Below are positions 25,606-35,160 of a stretch of 64,000 bases of DNA, piece after piece. Source of the DNA: an uncultured Olsenella sp. (GTDB taxonomy: Bacteria > Actinomycetota > Coriobacteriia > Coriobacteriales > Atopobiaceae); the NCBI GenBank assembly GCA_900314535.1, contig OMVT01000006.1:1-64000 (forward strand), read 5' to 3'. The notes beneath the pieces are model-generated. The model did no database searches. It was given only the letters and a program-made list of their open reading frames with translations, and was not told the origin of the DNA. A program made the position numbers and the translations under genes. The first letter of the stretch is position 1, and the number at the start of each line of letters is the position of its first letter.

Positions 25606-28600
25606 CTACTTGGCAGCCCTGCCGCTCTTCTCTGCAAGCTCCTTCAAGTGCGGAAGCGATGCCTTGATATCCTCGGCATCTGCCTGCCAGCACCAGTTGC
25701 CGTCAGCCTTGCCCGGCACGTTCATGCGTGCCGTGTCGTCCAGGCCGAGCACATCCTGGAGCGGCACGATAGCGACCTTCGCATCCGTTGCCAGCACCCG
25801 TTCCAGGAGCCTTTCTGCAAACTCCGGCGTGCCTTCCTCGCCGAAGCGGCTCTTGGCCCAGCCAAGGAGCGTCTGCGTGTCGTGCGTGCCCGAGCAGGCC
25901 ACCTTGTGGTGGATCGGCACATACGACTGGCGCACATCCTGGTCGGAGAACTGCACGACGTCGAGTCCCGGGAAGCCGCATGAAGCAGAGAGGGCATGCA
26001 CGGCCGGCGTGATGGAGCCCAGATCCTCTGCAATGAAGGGCAGGGGTCCGAGCTTCTTTTCCGCCTGCTCGAAGAGCGCACGTCCCGGCCCGAAGCGCCA
26101 CATGCCATCCTTGGCGGAATGTCCTGCCGGGATAGAGAAGTAGGACGAGAAGCCGAGGAAGTGGTCGAGCCTCACATAGTCATAGAGCTCGCACGCACGT
26201 GCAAAGCGCTGCATCCACCACTCGTAGCCGGTCTCTGCCATGCGCTTCCACTGGTAGGTCGGGTTGCCCCAGACCTGGCCATCCTCGCTGAACTGATCGG
26301 GCGGGCAGCCTGCAATCGAGGTTGCGTTGCCGTCCTTGTCGATCGAGAAGAGATCGGGGTGGCTCCAGACATCGGAGGAGTCGGCAGAGACATACATCGG
26401 CATGTCGCCGACAAGCGAGATGCCCTTCGAGTGCGCGTACTCCTTGAGCTCAGACCAGCCCTGAGCGAAGATGAACTGCCGCTTCTCGTGGTAGGAGATC
26501 TCCTTCGCAAGCGAAGAATCATGCAGAAGCTTGTCCGAGTACTTCTTGTACTTGGCTGGCCACGTCTGCCAGGCACGCTCGCCCTCGAAGTGCTTGATGG
26601 CACGGAAGGTGGCATAGGGAAGAAGCCAGGCCTCTTCCTTCCTGCAGAATGCCTTGAAGGCAGGGTCTGAATCCTTGATGGCGGCAGTCTTCTTCTCGAG
26701 GTCTTCCTTCGTGCCTTCGATGAGGGCAGTATTGCCGGCAAAGGCAGAAAGGCCGGCGTACGGGCTGCCATGGCGGTCGCAGGGGTTCACGGGCAGGATC
26801 TGCCAGTAGCGCTGGCCGCCTGCAGCCAGGTAGTCGATGAAGTCACGGGCAGGCTTGCCCATGGTGCCAGGACGGCCGCCATTCGGAAGCGACGTGATAT
26901 GGCAGAGGATGCCCATGCCCGGCTCGAGCGGACGGTCGAGCATCTGTGCCTTGTGGAAGTAGAGGACCGCCGTTCCCAGAGGCCAGAGGCCGACATGGAC
27001 CTTTCCGTCATGCACCTCGAGGTCCTGGCCCGACACGATATCGTCCACAGCCTCGCCCTGCATCGGCACCTCGAACTCATGGCGCTGGGAAAGGCCGCCG
27101 TTCACGAGGACCATGACAGACTCGTCACCTGCGGAACGCGTGAAGCCGAAGACATCCTGGTTCACGGCAAACGGATGGAAGTCGCCGTCCACAAGCACCG
27201 GCAGGGACTTCCTGATAGCGATCGCATTGCGGTAGATGTTGAAGCAGTCCTTGTCCTCATGTCCCCACGGGAAAGGCGCCCTGTTGTACGGGTCTGTCAT
27301 GCCCTGGAGGCCTGCCTCGTCGCCGTAGTAGATGGAGGGCACGCCCGGCATGGTCATCTGCAGGAGCGCTGCATCCCAGAGCCTGCCTTTGGCCAAGCCC
27401 ATCTGGTCGCGGGAGAGCCTGTAGGCGGCACGCTGGTTGTCGTCCATCGTATCCGGGTCGGGAGCGCCGCCCAGAAGCGTGAGGATGCGGCTCCTGTCAT
27501 GGGAGCCCAGAAGGTTCAGGGCCGAATAGAACGCATCGTGCGGATAGTTCTCATAGAGCTGCTCGAAGCGTGCTGCCGTCTCGTAGGCATCGACCTTGTT
27601 CAGGAGGAAGTCGAGCACGGCTCCCCTGAAGGGATAGTTCATCGCAGAGTCGAGCTCGCCGCCCAGAAGGTAGTGCCTCGGCTCGCCGTAGGCAACCTTG
27701 TTCGAGGCATCTTCCCAGACCTCGCCGATGACAGCGGCATCGGCACGCTCGGCACGTGCGGCGCTCGAGATATCACGGATGAAGTCTTCGGGGAGCTCAT
27801 CTGCCACATCGAGCCTCCAGCCACGGGCACCAAGGCGCAGCCAATGGCGGACGACGCCGTCCTTGCCGCAGATGAACTCGTGGTAGCCTGGGTCCTCTTC
27901 GCGGACGTCAGGCAGGTCGCCCACGCCCCACCAGGAGGCATACTCGCCCGAGTCGTCTATCTCGTACCAGGAGCGGTACGGAGAGTCCTCGCTCTGGAAG
28001 GCGCCAACCTCGGGATAGTTGCCGTACTTGTTGAAGTAGCGCGAATCGCAGCCCGTATGGTTGAAGACGCCGTCGAGCATTATTGCCATGCCATGCGCCT
28101 CCGCAGCGCGGCAGAGCTCCTGGAAGGCCTCCGTATCGCCGAGCATCGGGTCGACCTTCATGTAGTCGGCCGTGTCATAGCGGTGGTTCGAGGCAGCCTC
28201 GAAGATCGGGTTCAGATAGAGCACAGTGACGCCGAGCGCCTCGAGATAGTCGAGCTTCTCTGCGATGCCGGAAAGCGTGCCGCCGTAGAAGTCCCAGGCA
28301 ACGATATCGCCCGAGGCATCCTTCTGGTAGCGGGGCTCGGTGTTCCAGTCCTCGACCAGGCGGCGTCCAGGGCCATTCCTCTTGACCGAGAGTGCCGCGT
28401 CGACACGCTCGCGCCAGTCGGCGCCACGTGCGAAGCGGTCCGGGAAAATCTGGTAGACGATGCCTTTCGTGTACCACAGAGGAAGCGTCTTCCTCGTGAG
28501 GTAGACAGAAATCTGCCAGCTCGAAGGCTCATACCACACAAGCTCGCCTTCGCCCGACGTGGCGCCGTCCTTCGTGCCATACCAGCAGACGGAGCCATCG

Positions 28601-28860
28601 GAGCCATAGATCTTGAAGTAGTACCACAGGATCTCGGGGTCCGGCACCTCGAAGGAGCCGGTGAAGTGCAGGTGGTCTCCTGCCTCCTCGCGGTCCATGT
28701 GATAGATGTACTCGCCTTTGCCATCCACCCAGGTGCGGATATCGGCTGAGGCACCAAAGTCGTCCCAGACATCGAGGCTGAGCACGACGGTGCCGCCACA
28801 AGGGGCGGCACCAAAAGGACTCCGATACGTCGGATCCGAACTTATATGCAATGCGCGCAA
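25606..28860 (-). CDS. bifunctional GH13 alpha-glucanase / GH77 4-alpha-glucanotransferase
   Basis: A 1084-residue fusion that breaks down glycogen or maltodextrin. Residues 1-125 are a beta-sandwich like that of neopullulanases. About 130-600 is a GH13 barrel: nucleophile Asp in GWRLDVADEL, acid Glu in VIGEVWED and Asp in LLGSHDRSRIL. About 640-1075 is MalQ (GH77): PGMGILCHITSLPN, ILPVNPCDRHGSPYAGLSAF, nucleophile Asp in YVRLDHFLGF, acid Glu in FIAEDLG and Asp in SGTHDTQTLLGW. It is the last gene of the glycogen operon. The start is TTG with a modest AGG site. Similar fused debranching proteins are known in related gut anaerobes. Confidence 0.93.
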   Translation of the reverse strand: MRALHISSDPTYRSPFGAAPCGGTVVLSLDVWDDFGASADIRTWVDGKGEYIYHMDREEAGDHLHFTGSFEVPDPEILWYYFKIYGSDGSVCWYGTKDGATSGEGELVWYEPSSWQISVYLTRKTLPLWYTKGIVYQIFPDRFARGADWRERVDAALSVKRNGPGRRLVEDWNTEPRYQKDASGDIVAWDFYGGTLSGIAEKLDYLEALGVTVLYLNPIFEAASNHRYDTADYMKVDPMLGDTEAFQELCRAAEAHGMAIMLDGVFNHTGCDSRYFNKYGNYPEVGAFQSEDSPYRSWYEIDDSGEYASWWGVGDLPDVREEDPGYHEFICGKDGVVRHWLRLGARGWRLDVADELPEDFIRDISSAARAERADAAVIGEVWEDASNKVAYGEPRHYLLGGELDSAMNYPFRGAVLDFLLNKVDAYETAARFEQLYENYPHDAFYSALNLLGSHDRSRILTLLGGAPDPDTMDDNQRAAYRLSRDQMGLAKGRLWDAALLQMTMPGVPSIYYGDEAGLQGMTDPYNRAPFPWGHEDKDCFNIYRNAIAIRKSLPVLVDGDFHPFAVNQDVFGFTRSAGDESVMVLVNGGLSQRHEFEVPMQGEAVDDIVSGQDLEVHDGKVHVGLWPLGTAVLYFHKAQMLDRPLEPGMGILCHITSLPNGGRPGTMGKPARDFIDYLAAGGQRYWQILPVNPCDRHGSPYAGLSAFAGNTALIEGTKEDLEKKTAAIKDSDPAFKAFCRKEEAWLLPYATFRAIKHFEGERAWQTWPAKYKKYSDKLLHDSSLAKEISYHEKRQFIFAQGWSELKEYAHSKGISLVGDMPMYVSADSSDVWSHPDLFSIDKDGNATSIAGCPPDQFSEDGQVWGNPTYQWKRMAETGYEWWMQRFARACELYDYVRLDHFLGFSSYFSIPAGHSAKDGMWRFGPGRALFEQAEKKLGPLPFIAEDLGSITPAVHALSASCGFPGLDVVQFSDQDVRQSYVPIHHKVACSGTHDTQTLLGWAKSRFGEEGTPEFAERLLERVLATDAKVAIVPLQDVLGLDDTARMNVPGKADGNWCWQADAEDIKASLPHLKELAEKSGRAAK

Positions 28861-28883
28861 GGTGACCTGTCTCTCTACCCTGC

Positions 28884-30374
28884 CTAATCGCGACGCTTGT
28901 TGTAGCGCTGGACCTCAGGGTGAAGACTATGATACAGGTCCAGGTAGTCGTTCGCTGCCCTCTTCCAGCTGAAATCTTGCGACATTGCCTGACGCTGGAG
29001 CTGTGCCCACACGTCCTTGTCCGTCCAGTACACTTCGCAGCCTGTGAGAAGCGCATTGGTCATCTCATCGGCGTTGATGTTCGCGAAGCTGAAGCCCGTT
29101 CCCTCGCCCGTGAAGCGGTTGTAGGGGATGACCGTATCCTTGAGGCCGCCCGTCTCTCGCACGACCGGAAGCGTGCCGTAGCGCATGGCAATCATCTGGG
29201 AAAGGCCGCAGGGCTCGAACTCTGACGGCATGAGGAAGAGATCCGCACCCGCGTACATGCGGTGCGACAGCGCAGAGTCGAACGTGATGCAGGCAGCAAG
29301 CTGGTCGTTGTACTTCCAGTCGAAGTACTTGAATGCATCTTCGAGGTCCTTGTCGCCGGTGCCGAGCACGGCCATCTGGATGCCGCGGCTCATGAGGTAG
29401 TCCATCGCATAGCGGACAAGGCCGATGCCCTTCTGCTCCGTGAGGCGGCCAACCATTGCGACAAGAGGCTTGTCGGGGTCGACAGCAAGACCCAGCTCCT
29501 CCTGGAGCGCCTTCTTGCAGGCAGCCTTGCCGGACATGTCTTCCTCGAAGTAGGCAGCCGCAATCTCGGGGTCTGTCTTCGGGTTCCAGGCATTCACATC
29601 GATGCCGTTGAGGATGCCCGAGAGCACGTTCTGGCGGCGGCGGAAGATGCCGTCGAGGTTCTCGCCGTAGAACGGCATCTGGAGCTCGTCGGCGTAGGTC
29701 GGCGAGACCGTGGTGAGGGCGTCCGAATAGCAGAGGGCGCCCTTCATGTAGTTGATGCCTCCTGGGCCTGCGGCCAGCTGGTCGCGTGCGGCAGGGATGC
29801 CTGCCAGGCCCAGGACGTCGTTCAGCATCTTGTCCGAGAACTGCCCCTGGAACTTTGCATTGTGGACGGTGAAGACCGTCTTGATGTTGTCGTAGAGGGG
29901 AATGTCCCGGTAGAACTCGCGCAGGAACACGGGCGCCAGGGCGCACTGCCAGTCATTGCAGTGCAGCACGTCGATGTCGCCGAGCTCCGGCACATGCTGG
30001 AGGCATTCCAGGATGGCCTTCGAGAAGAAGGCGAAGCGCTCTCCATCGTCGTAGTAGCCGTAGATCCCGTCGCGCTTGAAGTAGGCCTCGTTGTCCACGA
30101 AGTAGAAGTCGAGGTCATTGAGCGTGAGCTTGTCGATGCCGCACCAGACATTGCGCCAGGAGAGCGGCACGTAGAACTCGCAGATGTGCTGCATCTGCGC
30201 CTTGTACCCATCAGAGATCTTCGAGTACTTCGGAAGGATGACGGCGACATGGGCTCCTGCGTGCTTGAGTGCACGCGGGAGCGATCCTGCGACGTCGGCC
30301 AGGCCGCCCGTCTTCACGAACGGCACAACCTCGGACGCGGCGAAGAGGATGTTGAGCTTTCTTCTGACAGCCAT
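28884..30374 (-). CDS. glgA: glycogen synthase
   Basis: GT5 glycosyltransferase that extends alpha-1,4-glucan from ADP-glucose. The N-terminal ADP-glucose loop reads EVVPFVKTGGLADVAGSLP (K-T-G-G-L). The C-terminal domain has LVAMVGRLTEQKGIGL and PSEFEPCGLSQMIAMRYGTLPVV in two parts. About 496 residues, the family length. ATG 30374 has GGGAG close upstream and is preferred over the ATG eight codons earlier. It lies between glgD and the debranching fusion in the glycogen operon. Confidence 0.96.
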   Translation of the reverse strand: MAVRRKLNILFAASEVVPFVKTGGLADVAGSLPRALKHAGAHVAVILPKYSKISDGYKAQMQHICEFYVPLSWRNVWCGIDKLTLNDLDFYFVDNEAYFKRDGIYGYYDDGERFAFFSKAILECLQHVPELGDIDVLHCNDWQCALAPVFLREFYRDIPLYDNIKTVFTVHNAKFQGQFSDKMLNDVLGLAGIPAARDQLAAGPGGINYMKGALCYSDALTTVSPTYADELQMPFYGENLDGIFRRRQNVLSGILNGIDVNAWNPKTDPEIAAAYFEEDMSGKAACKKALQEELGLAVDPDKPLVAMVGRLTEQKGIGLVRYAMDYLMSRGIQMAVLGTGDKDLEDAFKYFDWKYNDQLAACITFDSALSHRMYAGADLFLMPSEFEPCGLSQMIAMRYGTLPVVRETGGLKDTVIPYNRFTGEGTGFSFANINADEMTNALLTGCEVYWTDKDVWAQLQRQAMSQDFSWKRAANDYLDLYHSLHPEVQRYNKRRD

Positions 30375-30397
30375 GGATGCTCCCGCTTTCTGAAGCA

Positions 30398-31498
30398 CTA
30401 GTCGTTGCCCTTGGGAAGGACCAGCACTGCGTCGGACGTGCCACGAAGGACCGTGCCAGCAGCAATCTCATTGTTGCGGTCGATGATCGCGTTCTCGATG
30501 TGGGCGCCGGCCTTGACCGTGACCGAACGGACGAGGATCGCGTTCGTGACGGTGGCACCCGGCTCGATCACGCAGGCACGGCCGATGATGGAGTTCTTCA
30601 CGGTGCCGTAGATCTTCGTGCCGGAGGAGACGAGCGAGTTCGCCACATGTGCGCCCGGCTCGTACTTGGCAGGCGTCGTGTCGTGTGCCTTTGTCATGAC
30701 CGGCAGGTCGTTCGTGAAGAGCTGCTCCTGAAGCGCCGGATCGAGGAGCTCCATCGAGCGCTTGAAGTAGGCCTCCTTCGAGAAGATCGGCGCCACATAG
30801 CCCTCGTAGTCATAGGTGCCGACGCGGACCTCGTCGAGATCCTCCTTGAGGGCATCGAAGAGATCGAGGTGGTCGACATCGCGATACCAGCCCAGGAGCT
30901 CTTCGAGCTTCTGCGTGCCGATAACGAAGAGGTCCATGAAGGCGGCATCGCCGAAGGCAGAGCCTGTCTTGATGCCGGCGAATGCGCCCTTGTCGTCCTT
31001 CACGACAGCATTGACGTCCTCGGAGTCCTCATTCGCACGGTAGGTGACGACGGTGATATCGTCGCCGGACGCGATGTGGGCATCGACGATCTTCTTGAGA
31101 TCAGTCGTGTAGAGGAAGTTGCAGCCGGAGACGATCACATAGTCGGACTTCGAGCGGCGCAGGAAGTCGCGGTTCGCCTCGAAGTCGCGGATGAGGAAGC
31201 GGCCGCCGACGCGGCTCATGCCGAACGAGGATCCCGGAAGCGGGAAGAGGCCGCCGTTCTTGCGGTCAAGACCCCAGTCCTTGCCGGCGCCGACATGGTC
31301 GATGACCGGGCGGTAGTTGTCCGGCATGATGAGACCGATGGTGCTAAGGCCTGCATTGACCATATTGGAGAGCGTGAAGTCGATCATGCGGTAGCGGCCG
31401 AGAACCGGCGTTGCCGCGACCGGGCGCACGCCTTCGACGAACTGGCTTGGATGGTGCGTGGAATAATTGGTGGTGATGAGTCCTACGACCTTTGCCAC
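30398..31498 (-). CDS. glgD: glucose-1-phosphate adenylyltransferase, GlgD subunit
   Basis: A 366-residue regulatory paralogue of GlgC, found with GlgC in Firmicutes and some Coriobacteriia. It keeps the nucleotidyltransferase fold (PVLGRYRMIDFTLSNMVNAG) and the C-terminal left-handed beta-helix (SGTKIYGTVKNSIIGRA). The N-terminal GlgC triphosphate loop GGxGxRLxxLT is replaced by ITTNYSTHHPSQF, so it is probably non-catalytic on its own and forms a heteromer with GlgC. It starts two bases after the glgC stop. Confidence 0.94.
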   Translation of the reverse strand: MAKVVGLITTNYSTHHPSQFVEGVRPVAATPVLGRYRMIDFTLSNMVNAGLSTIGLIMPDNYRPVIDHVGAGKDWGLDRKNGGLFPLPGSSFGMSRVGGRFLIRDFEANRDFLRRSKSDYVIVSGCNFLYTTDLKKIVDAHIASGDDITVVTYRANEDSEDVNAVVKDDKGAFAGIKTGSAFGDAAFMDLFVIGTQKLEELLGWYRDVDHLDLFDALKEDLDEVRVGTYDYEGYVAPIFSKEAYFKRSMELLDPALQEQLFTNDLPVMTKAHDTTPAKYEPGAHVANSLVSSGTKIYGTVKNSIIGRACVIEPGATVTNAILVRSVTVKAGAHIENAIIDRNNEIAAGTVLRGTSDAVLVLPKGND

Positions 31499-31500
31499 GG

Positions 31501-32643
31501 CTACTCCTCTCCCTTCGTAATCACGGCGTCATTGCCTGCCACTGCCGTATCCGCATCCTTGCTGCCGAAGTCGATATTCTTCTCGACGACAGCGCGCTCG
31601 CCGAGGATGGCATTGACGACGCGGCAGCCTTCCTCCACGCGGGCACCCGGCAGAAGCACGGAATCCTCGACGATGGTGTGGGGGCCGACATAGACGCCGG
31701 CGGAAATGACCGAATGCCTGACCTGGCCCAGAATCCTGCAGCCATTGTCGACGAGGCAGTCATCGATGGAGGCGTCAGGGCCGACATAGTGCGGCGGCAT
31801 CGGCACGGTGTTGCTCATGATCGGGGATTCCTGGTCGTAGAGGTCGAACGCCGGCTCGGAGCCCAGGAGCTCCATGTTCGTCTCGTGGTAGGAGGCGATG
31901 GTACCGACATCGCGCCAGAAGCCCTCGAAGCGGTACGTGTAGAGGCGCTTGCCGGCATCAAGCAGCTTCGGGATGATGTTCTTGCCGAAGTCGTGCTCGG
32001 AGTTCGGGTCCTTGGCGTCCTCCTTCAGCGTCTTGACCAGAAGGTCGGCGTTGAAGATATAGATGCCCATGGAAGCGAGGTTCGAATCAGGATGCGCAGG
32101 CTTCTCGGTGAACTTGAGAATGCGCTCGTCGTCGTCCGTGGTGAGGATGCCGAAGCGCGGCGCTTCCTCCCAGGGGACCGGCATGACGGCAATGGTCAGA
32201 TCGGCGTTGTGGCGCTTGTGGTTCTCGAGCATGTCGTTGTAGTCCATGCGGTAGAGCTGGTCGCCCGAAAGGATCAGCACATAATCAGGATCGTTCTGCT
32301 CGATGTAGCCAAGGTTCTGCGTCACGGCGTCTGCCGTGCCCTCATACCAGGCACCGCCAGACTGCGTCGCGAACGGCGGAAGGATGGAGACACCGCCCGA
32401 ACGCTCGTCGAGGTTCCACGCCTCGCCCGAGCCGATGTAGGAATGGAGCAGATACGGACGGTACTGGGTCAGGACGCCGACAGTCGTGATGCCCGAGTTC
32501 GCGCAGTTGGACAGCGCGAAGTCGATGATGCGGAACTTGCCGCCAAACGAGACGGCAGGCTTCGCTACCTCGCTCGTCAGCGCCTTGAGCCTGCTGCCCT
32601 GTCCGCCTGCAAGCAGCATTGCGAGGCACTCTTTCTTGCTCAT
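31501..32643 (-). CDS. glgC: glucose-1-phosphate adenylyltransferase
   Basis: The catalytic ADP-glucose pyrophosphorylase, 380 residues and the committed step of glycogen synthesis. The nucleotide loop [16 protein letters not shown] is complete. [34 protein letters not shown] and [11 protein letters not shown] (substrate binding) follow, and a beta-helix C-terminal domain ends the protein. Adjacent glgD encodes its non-catalytic partner; glgP precedes it. Confidence 0.96.
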   Translation of the reverse strand: MSKKECLAMLLAGGQGSRLKALTSEVAKPAVSFGGKFRIIDFALSNCANSGITTVGVLTQYRPYLLHSYIGSGEAWNLDERSGGVSILPPFATQSGGAWYEGTADAVTQNLGYIEQNDPDYVLILSGDQLYRMDYNDMLENHKRHNADLTIAVMPVPWEEAPRFGILTTDDDERILKFTEKPAHPDSNLASMGIYIFNADLLVKTLKEDAKDPNSEHDFGKNIIPKLLDAGKRLYTYRFEGFWRDVGTIASYHETNMELLGSEPAFDLYDQESPIMSNTVPMPPHYVGPDASIDDCLVDNGCRILGQVRHSVISAGVYVGPHTIVEDSVLLPGARVEEGCRVVNAILGERAVVEKNIDFGSKDADTAVAGNDAVITKGEE

Positions 32644-32682
32644 ACCGATTCTCCCCTTTCAGCTTCCGGATAAGCAAAGGAT

Positions 32683-35118
32683 TTACTTATCTATATGCCA
32701 TATATCGCGGGCATACTCGCGGATTGTTCGGTCGGAAGAGAAGTATCCGGCCTTAGCGGTGTTGTGAAGCGCCGCGCGGTTCCACTTTATCGTGTCAGGA
32801 TAGTCGTTCGTGAGCTCTTCCCATGCCTGGACGTAAGCACGGAAGTCCTTGAGCACGAGGTCCGGATCGTTGTTGACCATGAGGTAGTCATGGATGCTCT
32901 CGAAGTTGCCGGAAAGGCGCGAGAACGTGCCATCCACAAGCTCGTCCACGACACGTCCGAGGCGGTCGCGGTCGGCATTGTACTCATCCCAGGCGTAGTA
33001 GCGGCCGGATGCCTTGAGCTCGTCGACCTCTTCGGTCCTGAGGCCGAAGATCTTGATGTTCTCGTCGCCCACGAGCTTGCAGATCTCGACGTTTGCGCCG
33101 TCGTAGGTGCCGAGGGTGAGGGCGCCGTTGTACATGAGCTTCATGTTCGACGTGCCGGAGGCCTCGGTGCCTGCCGTGGAGATCTGCTCGGAGATATCGG
33201 ATGCCGGATAGATGAGCTGGGCATTCGAGACAGCGAAGTTCGGGACGAAGGCGACCTTGATCGTCTGGTTCACATGGTCGTCGTTGTTGATCACGTCGGC
33301 GACGGAGTTGATGAGGCGGATGACTTCCTTTGCGAAATCATAGCTCTGGGCTGCCTTGCCGGAGAAGATGAAGGACGTCGGCTGCGGCTTGAAGGAAGGA
33401 TCTGCGAGGAGACGGTTGTAGATGTCGAGGACCTTGAAGACGTTCAGGAGCTGGCGCTTGTAGGCATGGAAGCGCTTGACCTGGACATCGAAGATCGTGG
33501 TCGGATCGAGCTCGACGCCCGTCGTGTCCTTGATGTAGCGGGCAAGACGCTCCTTCTCCGTCTGCTTGGCAGCATGGACATCCTTCAGGAACGACTCGTC
33601 CTTCTCATACGGGATGAGCTTCTCGAGCTCATAGGCATCCTTGAGCCAGCCATCGCCGATTGCATTGGTGATGAGCTTTGCATAGGCAGGGTTGGCCTCT
33701 GCGAGGAAGCGGCGGTGTGAGACGCCGTTCGTCTTGTTGTTGAACTTCTCCGGCGTGAGGTCGTAGAAGTCCTTGAGCGTCGACTTCTCGAGGATGTCCG
33801 TATGGAGGGCCGAGACGCCGTTCACGGAGTGCGAGCAGATGACGGAGAGGTTTGCCATGCGGCACTGGCCATCCCAGAGGATTGCCGTCTTCTGGAGCTG
33901 GTCCCTCCAGTTCTCTGCATCATGCGGGAAGGACTCGCGGTAGCGGCGGTCGATCTCGTCGATGAACATGTAGGTGCGCGGAAGCTGGGCACGAAGGAGC
34001 GGAATCGGCCACTTCTCGAGGGCTTCCGGCATGATCGTGTGGTTCGTGTAGGAGACGGTGGCCGTCACGGTCTTCCAGGCCGTATCCCAGTCAAGGCCCT
34101 TCTCGTCGACGAGGATGCGCATGAGCTCGGGGCCGCAGAGCGCCGGGTGCGTATCGTTCGTGTGGATGCAGACATGCTTCGGAAGGTCTTCCCAGGCATC
34201 GGGGCCGAAGTTGCGCTCATAGGTGTGAAGGATCGACTGCAGGCCTGCAGAGACGAAGAGGTACTCCTGCTTGAGGCGCAGAAGACGTCCATGCTCGCCC
34301 GCATCGTTCGGATAGAGGATCGTGGAGATGGCCTCGACATCGGAGCGGAACTTGAATGCCTTGGCATAGTCGCCGGCATTGAAGGCATCGAGATCGAAGT
34401 CAGGCGTATGCGGCTTTGCGCCCCAGATGCGGAGCTTGTTCACGCAGGTGCCGCCGAAGCCGACGATAGGCACATCGTACGGGACGGCGTCGACCTTCTC
34501 GCCGCCTTCCCACGTGAACCAGTAGCTGCCAGCCTCGCCCTCGTGGCGCACGACCTCGCCGCCGAAGCGCACCGTGACGGTGCTCTCGAGCTTGCGGATC
34601 TCCCACGGGAAGCCATAGCGGAGCCAGTTGTCCGTCTTCTCGACCTGGCGTCCGCCCTCGATCTCCTGGCGGAAGAGGCCATAGCGGTAGCGCATGCCAT
34701 TGCCGTTGCCGGCGATGCCAAGAGCTGCCATGGAGTCGAGGAAGCAGGCCGCAAGACGGCCGAGACCGCCGTTGCCGAGGCCCGGGTCGGCTTCCTTCGC
34801 GCAGAGGGTCTCAAGGTCTGAACCCATGTCCTTGAGGCACTCCTCGACGAAGTCGCGGATGCCGAAGTTCAGGAGGTAGTTGTCCAGAAGGGGACCGAGC
34901 AGGAACTCGAGGGAGAAGTAGTAGACCTGCTTCTCGTCCTTCGGGTGGCACTCGACCTCGATGCGGCGTGCCTTCTGGGCAATGAGACGTGCGAGGCACA
35001 GGAAGCGCTCCCTGTCCGTGCACTCTTCGAAGGTCTTGGAGCGCTCGGAGAGGCACATGGCCTCCAACTGCTCCTTGAAGTCGTTCTTGTCCTTGAAAAG
35101 CTGTGGCTGTACTGACAT
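32683..35118 (-). CDS. glgP: glycogen/starch phosphorylase
   Basis: GT35 pyridoxal-phosphate enzyme of about 811 residues that releases glucose-1-phosphate from alpha-glucan. [17 protein letters not shown], a conserved phosphorylase stretch, is near residue 105. The PLP site [20 protein letters not shown] (Lys in SNMK) is near residue 650. ATG 35118 has GGAAGG five bases upstream and gives the usual N-terminus; the longer frame to 35160 overlaps the glgB stop region. Together with GlgB, GlgA and the debranching fusion it completes both directions of glycogen turnover. Confidence 0.96.
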   Translation of the reverse strand: MSVQPQLFKDKNDFKEQLEAMCLSERSKTFEECTDRERFLCLARLIAQKARRIEVECHPKDEKQVYYFSLEFLLGPLLDNYLLNFGIRDFVEECLKDMGSDLETLCAKEADPGLGNGGLGRLAACFLDSMAALGIAGNGNGMRYRYGLFRQEIEGGRQVEKTDNWLRYGFPWEIRKLESTVTVRFGGEVVRHEGEAGSYWFTWEGGEKVDAVPYDVPIVGFGGTCVNKLRIWGAKPHTPDFDLDAFNAGDYAKAFKFRSDVEAISTILYPNDAGEHGRLLRLKQEYLFVSAGLQSILHTYERNFGPDAWEDLPKHVCIHTNDTHPALCGPELMRILVDEKGLDWDTAWKTVTATVSYTNHTIMPEALEKWPIPLLRAQLPRTYMFIDEIDRRYRESFPHDAENWRDQLQKTAILWDGQCRMANLSVICSHSVNGVSALHTDILEKSTLKDFYDLTPEKFNNKTNGVSHRRFLAEANPAYAKLITNAIGDGWLKDAYELEKLIPYEKDESFLKDVHAAKQTEKERLARYIKDTTGVELDPTTIFDVQVKRFHAYKRQLLNVFKVLDIYNRLLADPSFKPQPTSFIFSGKAAQSYDFAKEVIRLINSVADVINNDDHVNQTIKVAFVPNFAVSNAQLIYPASDISEQISTAGTEASGTSNMKLMYNGALTLGTYDGANVEICKLVGDENIKIFGLRTEEVDELKASGRYYAWDEYNADRDRLGRVVDELVDGTFSRLSGNFESIHDYLMVNNDPDLVLKDFRAYVQAWEELTNDYPDTIKWNRAALHNTAKAGYFSSDRTIREYARDIWHIDK

Positions 35119-35160
35119 ACGTACCTTCCATCTTGGGGCCCCGAGAGGCCTCCTATACAA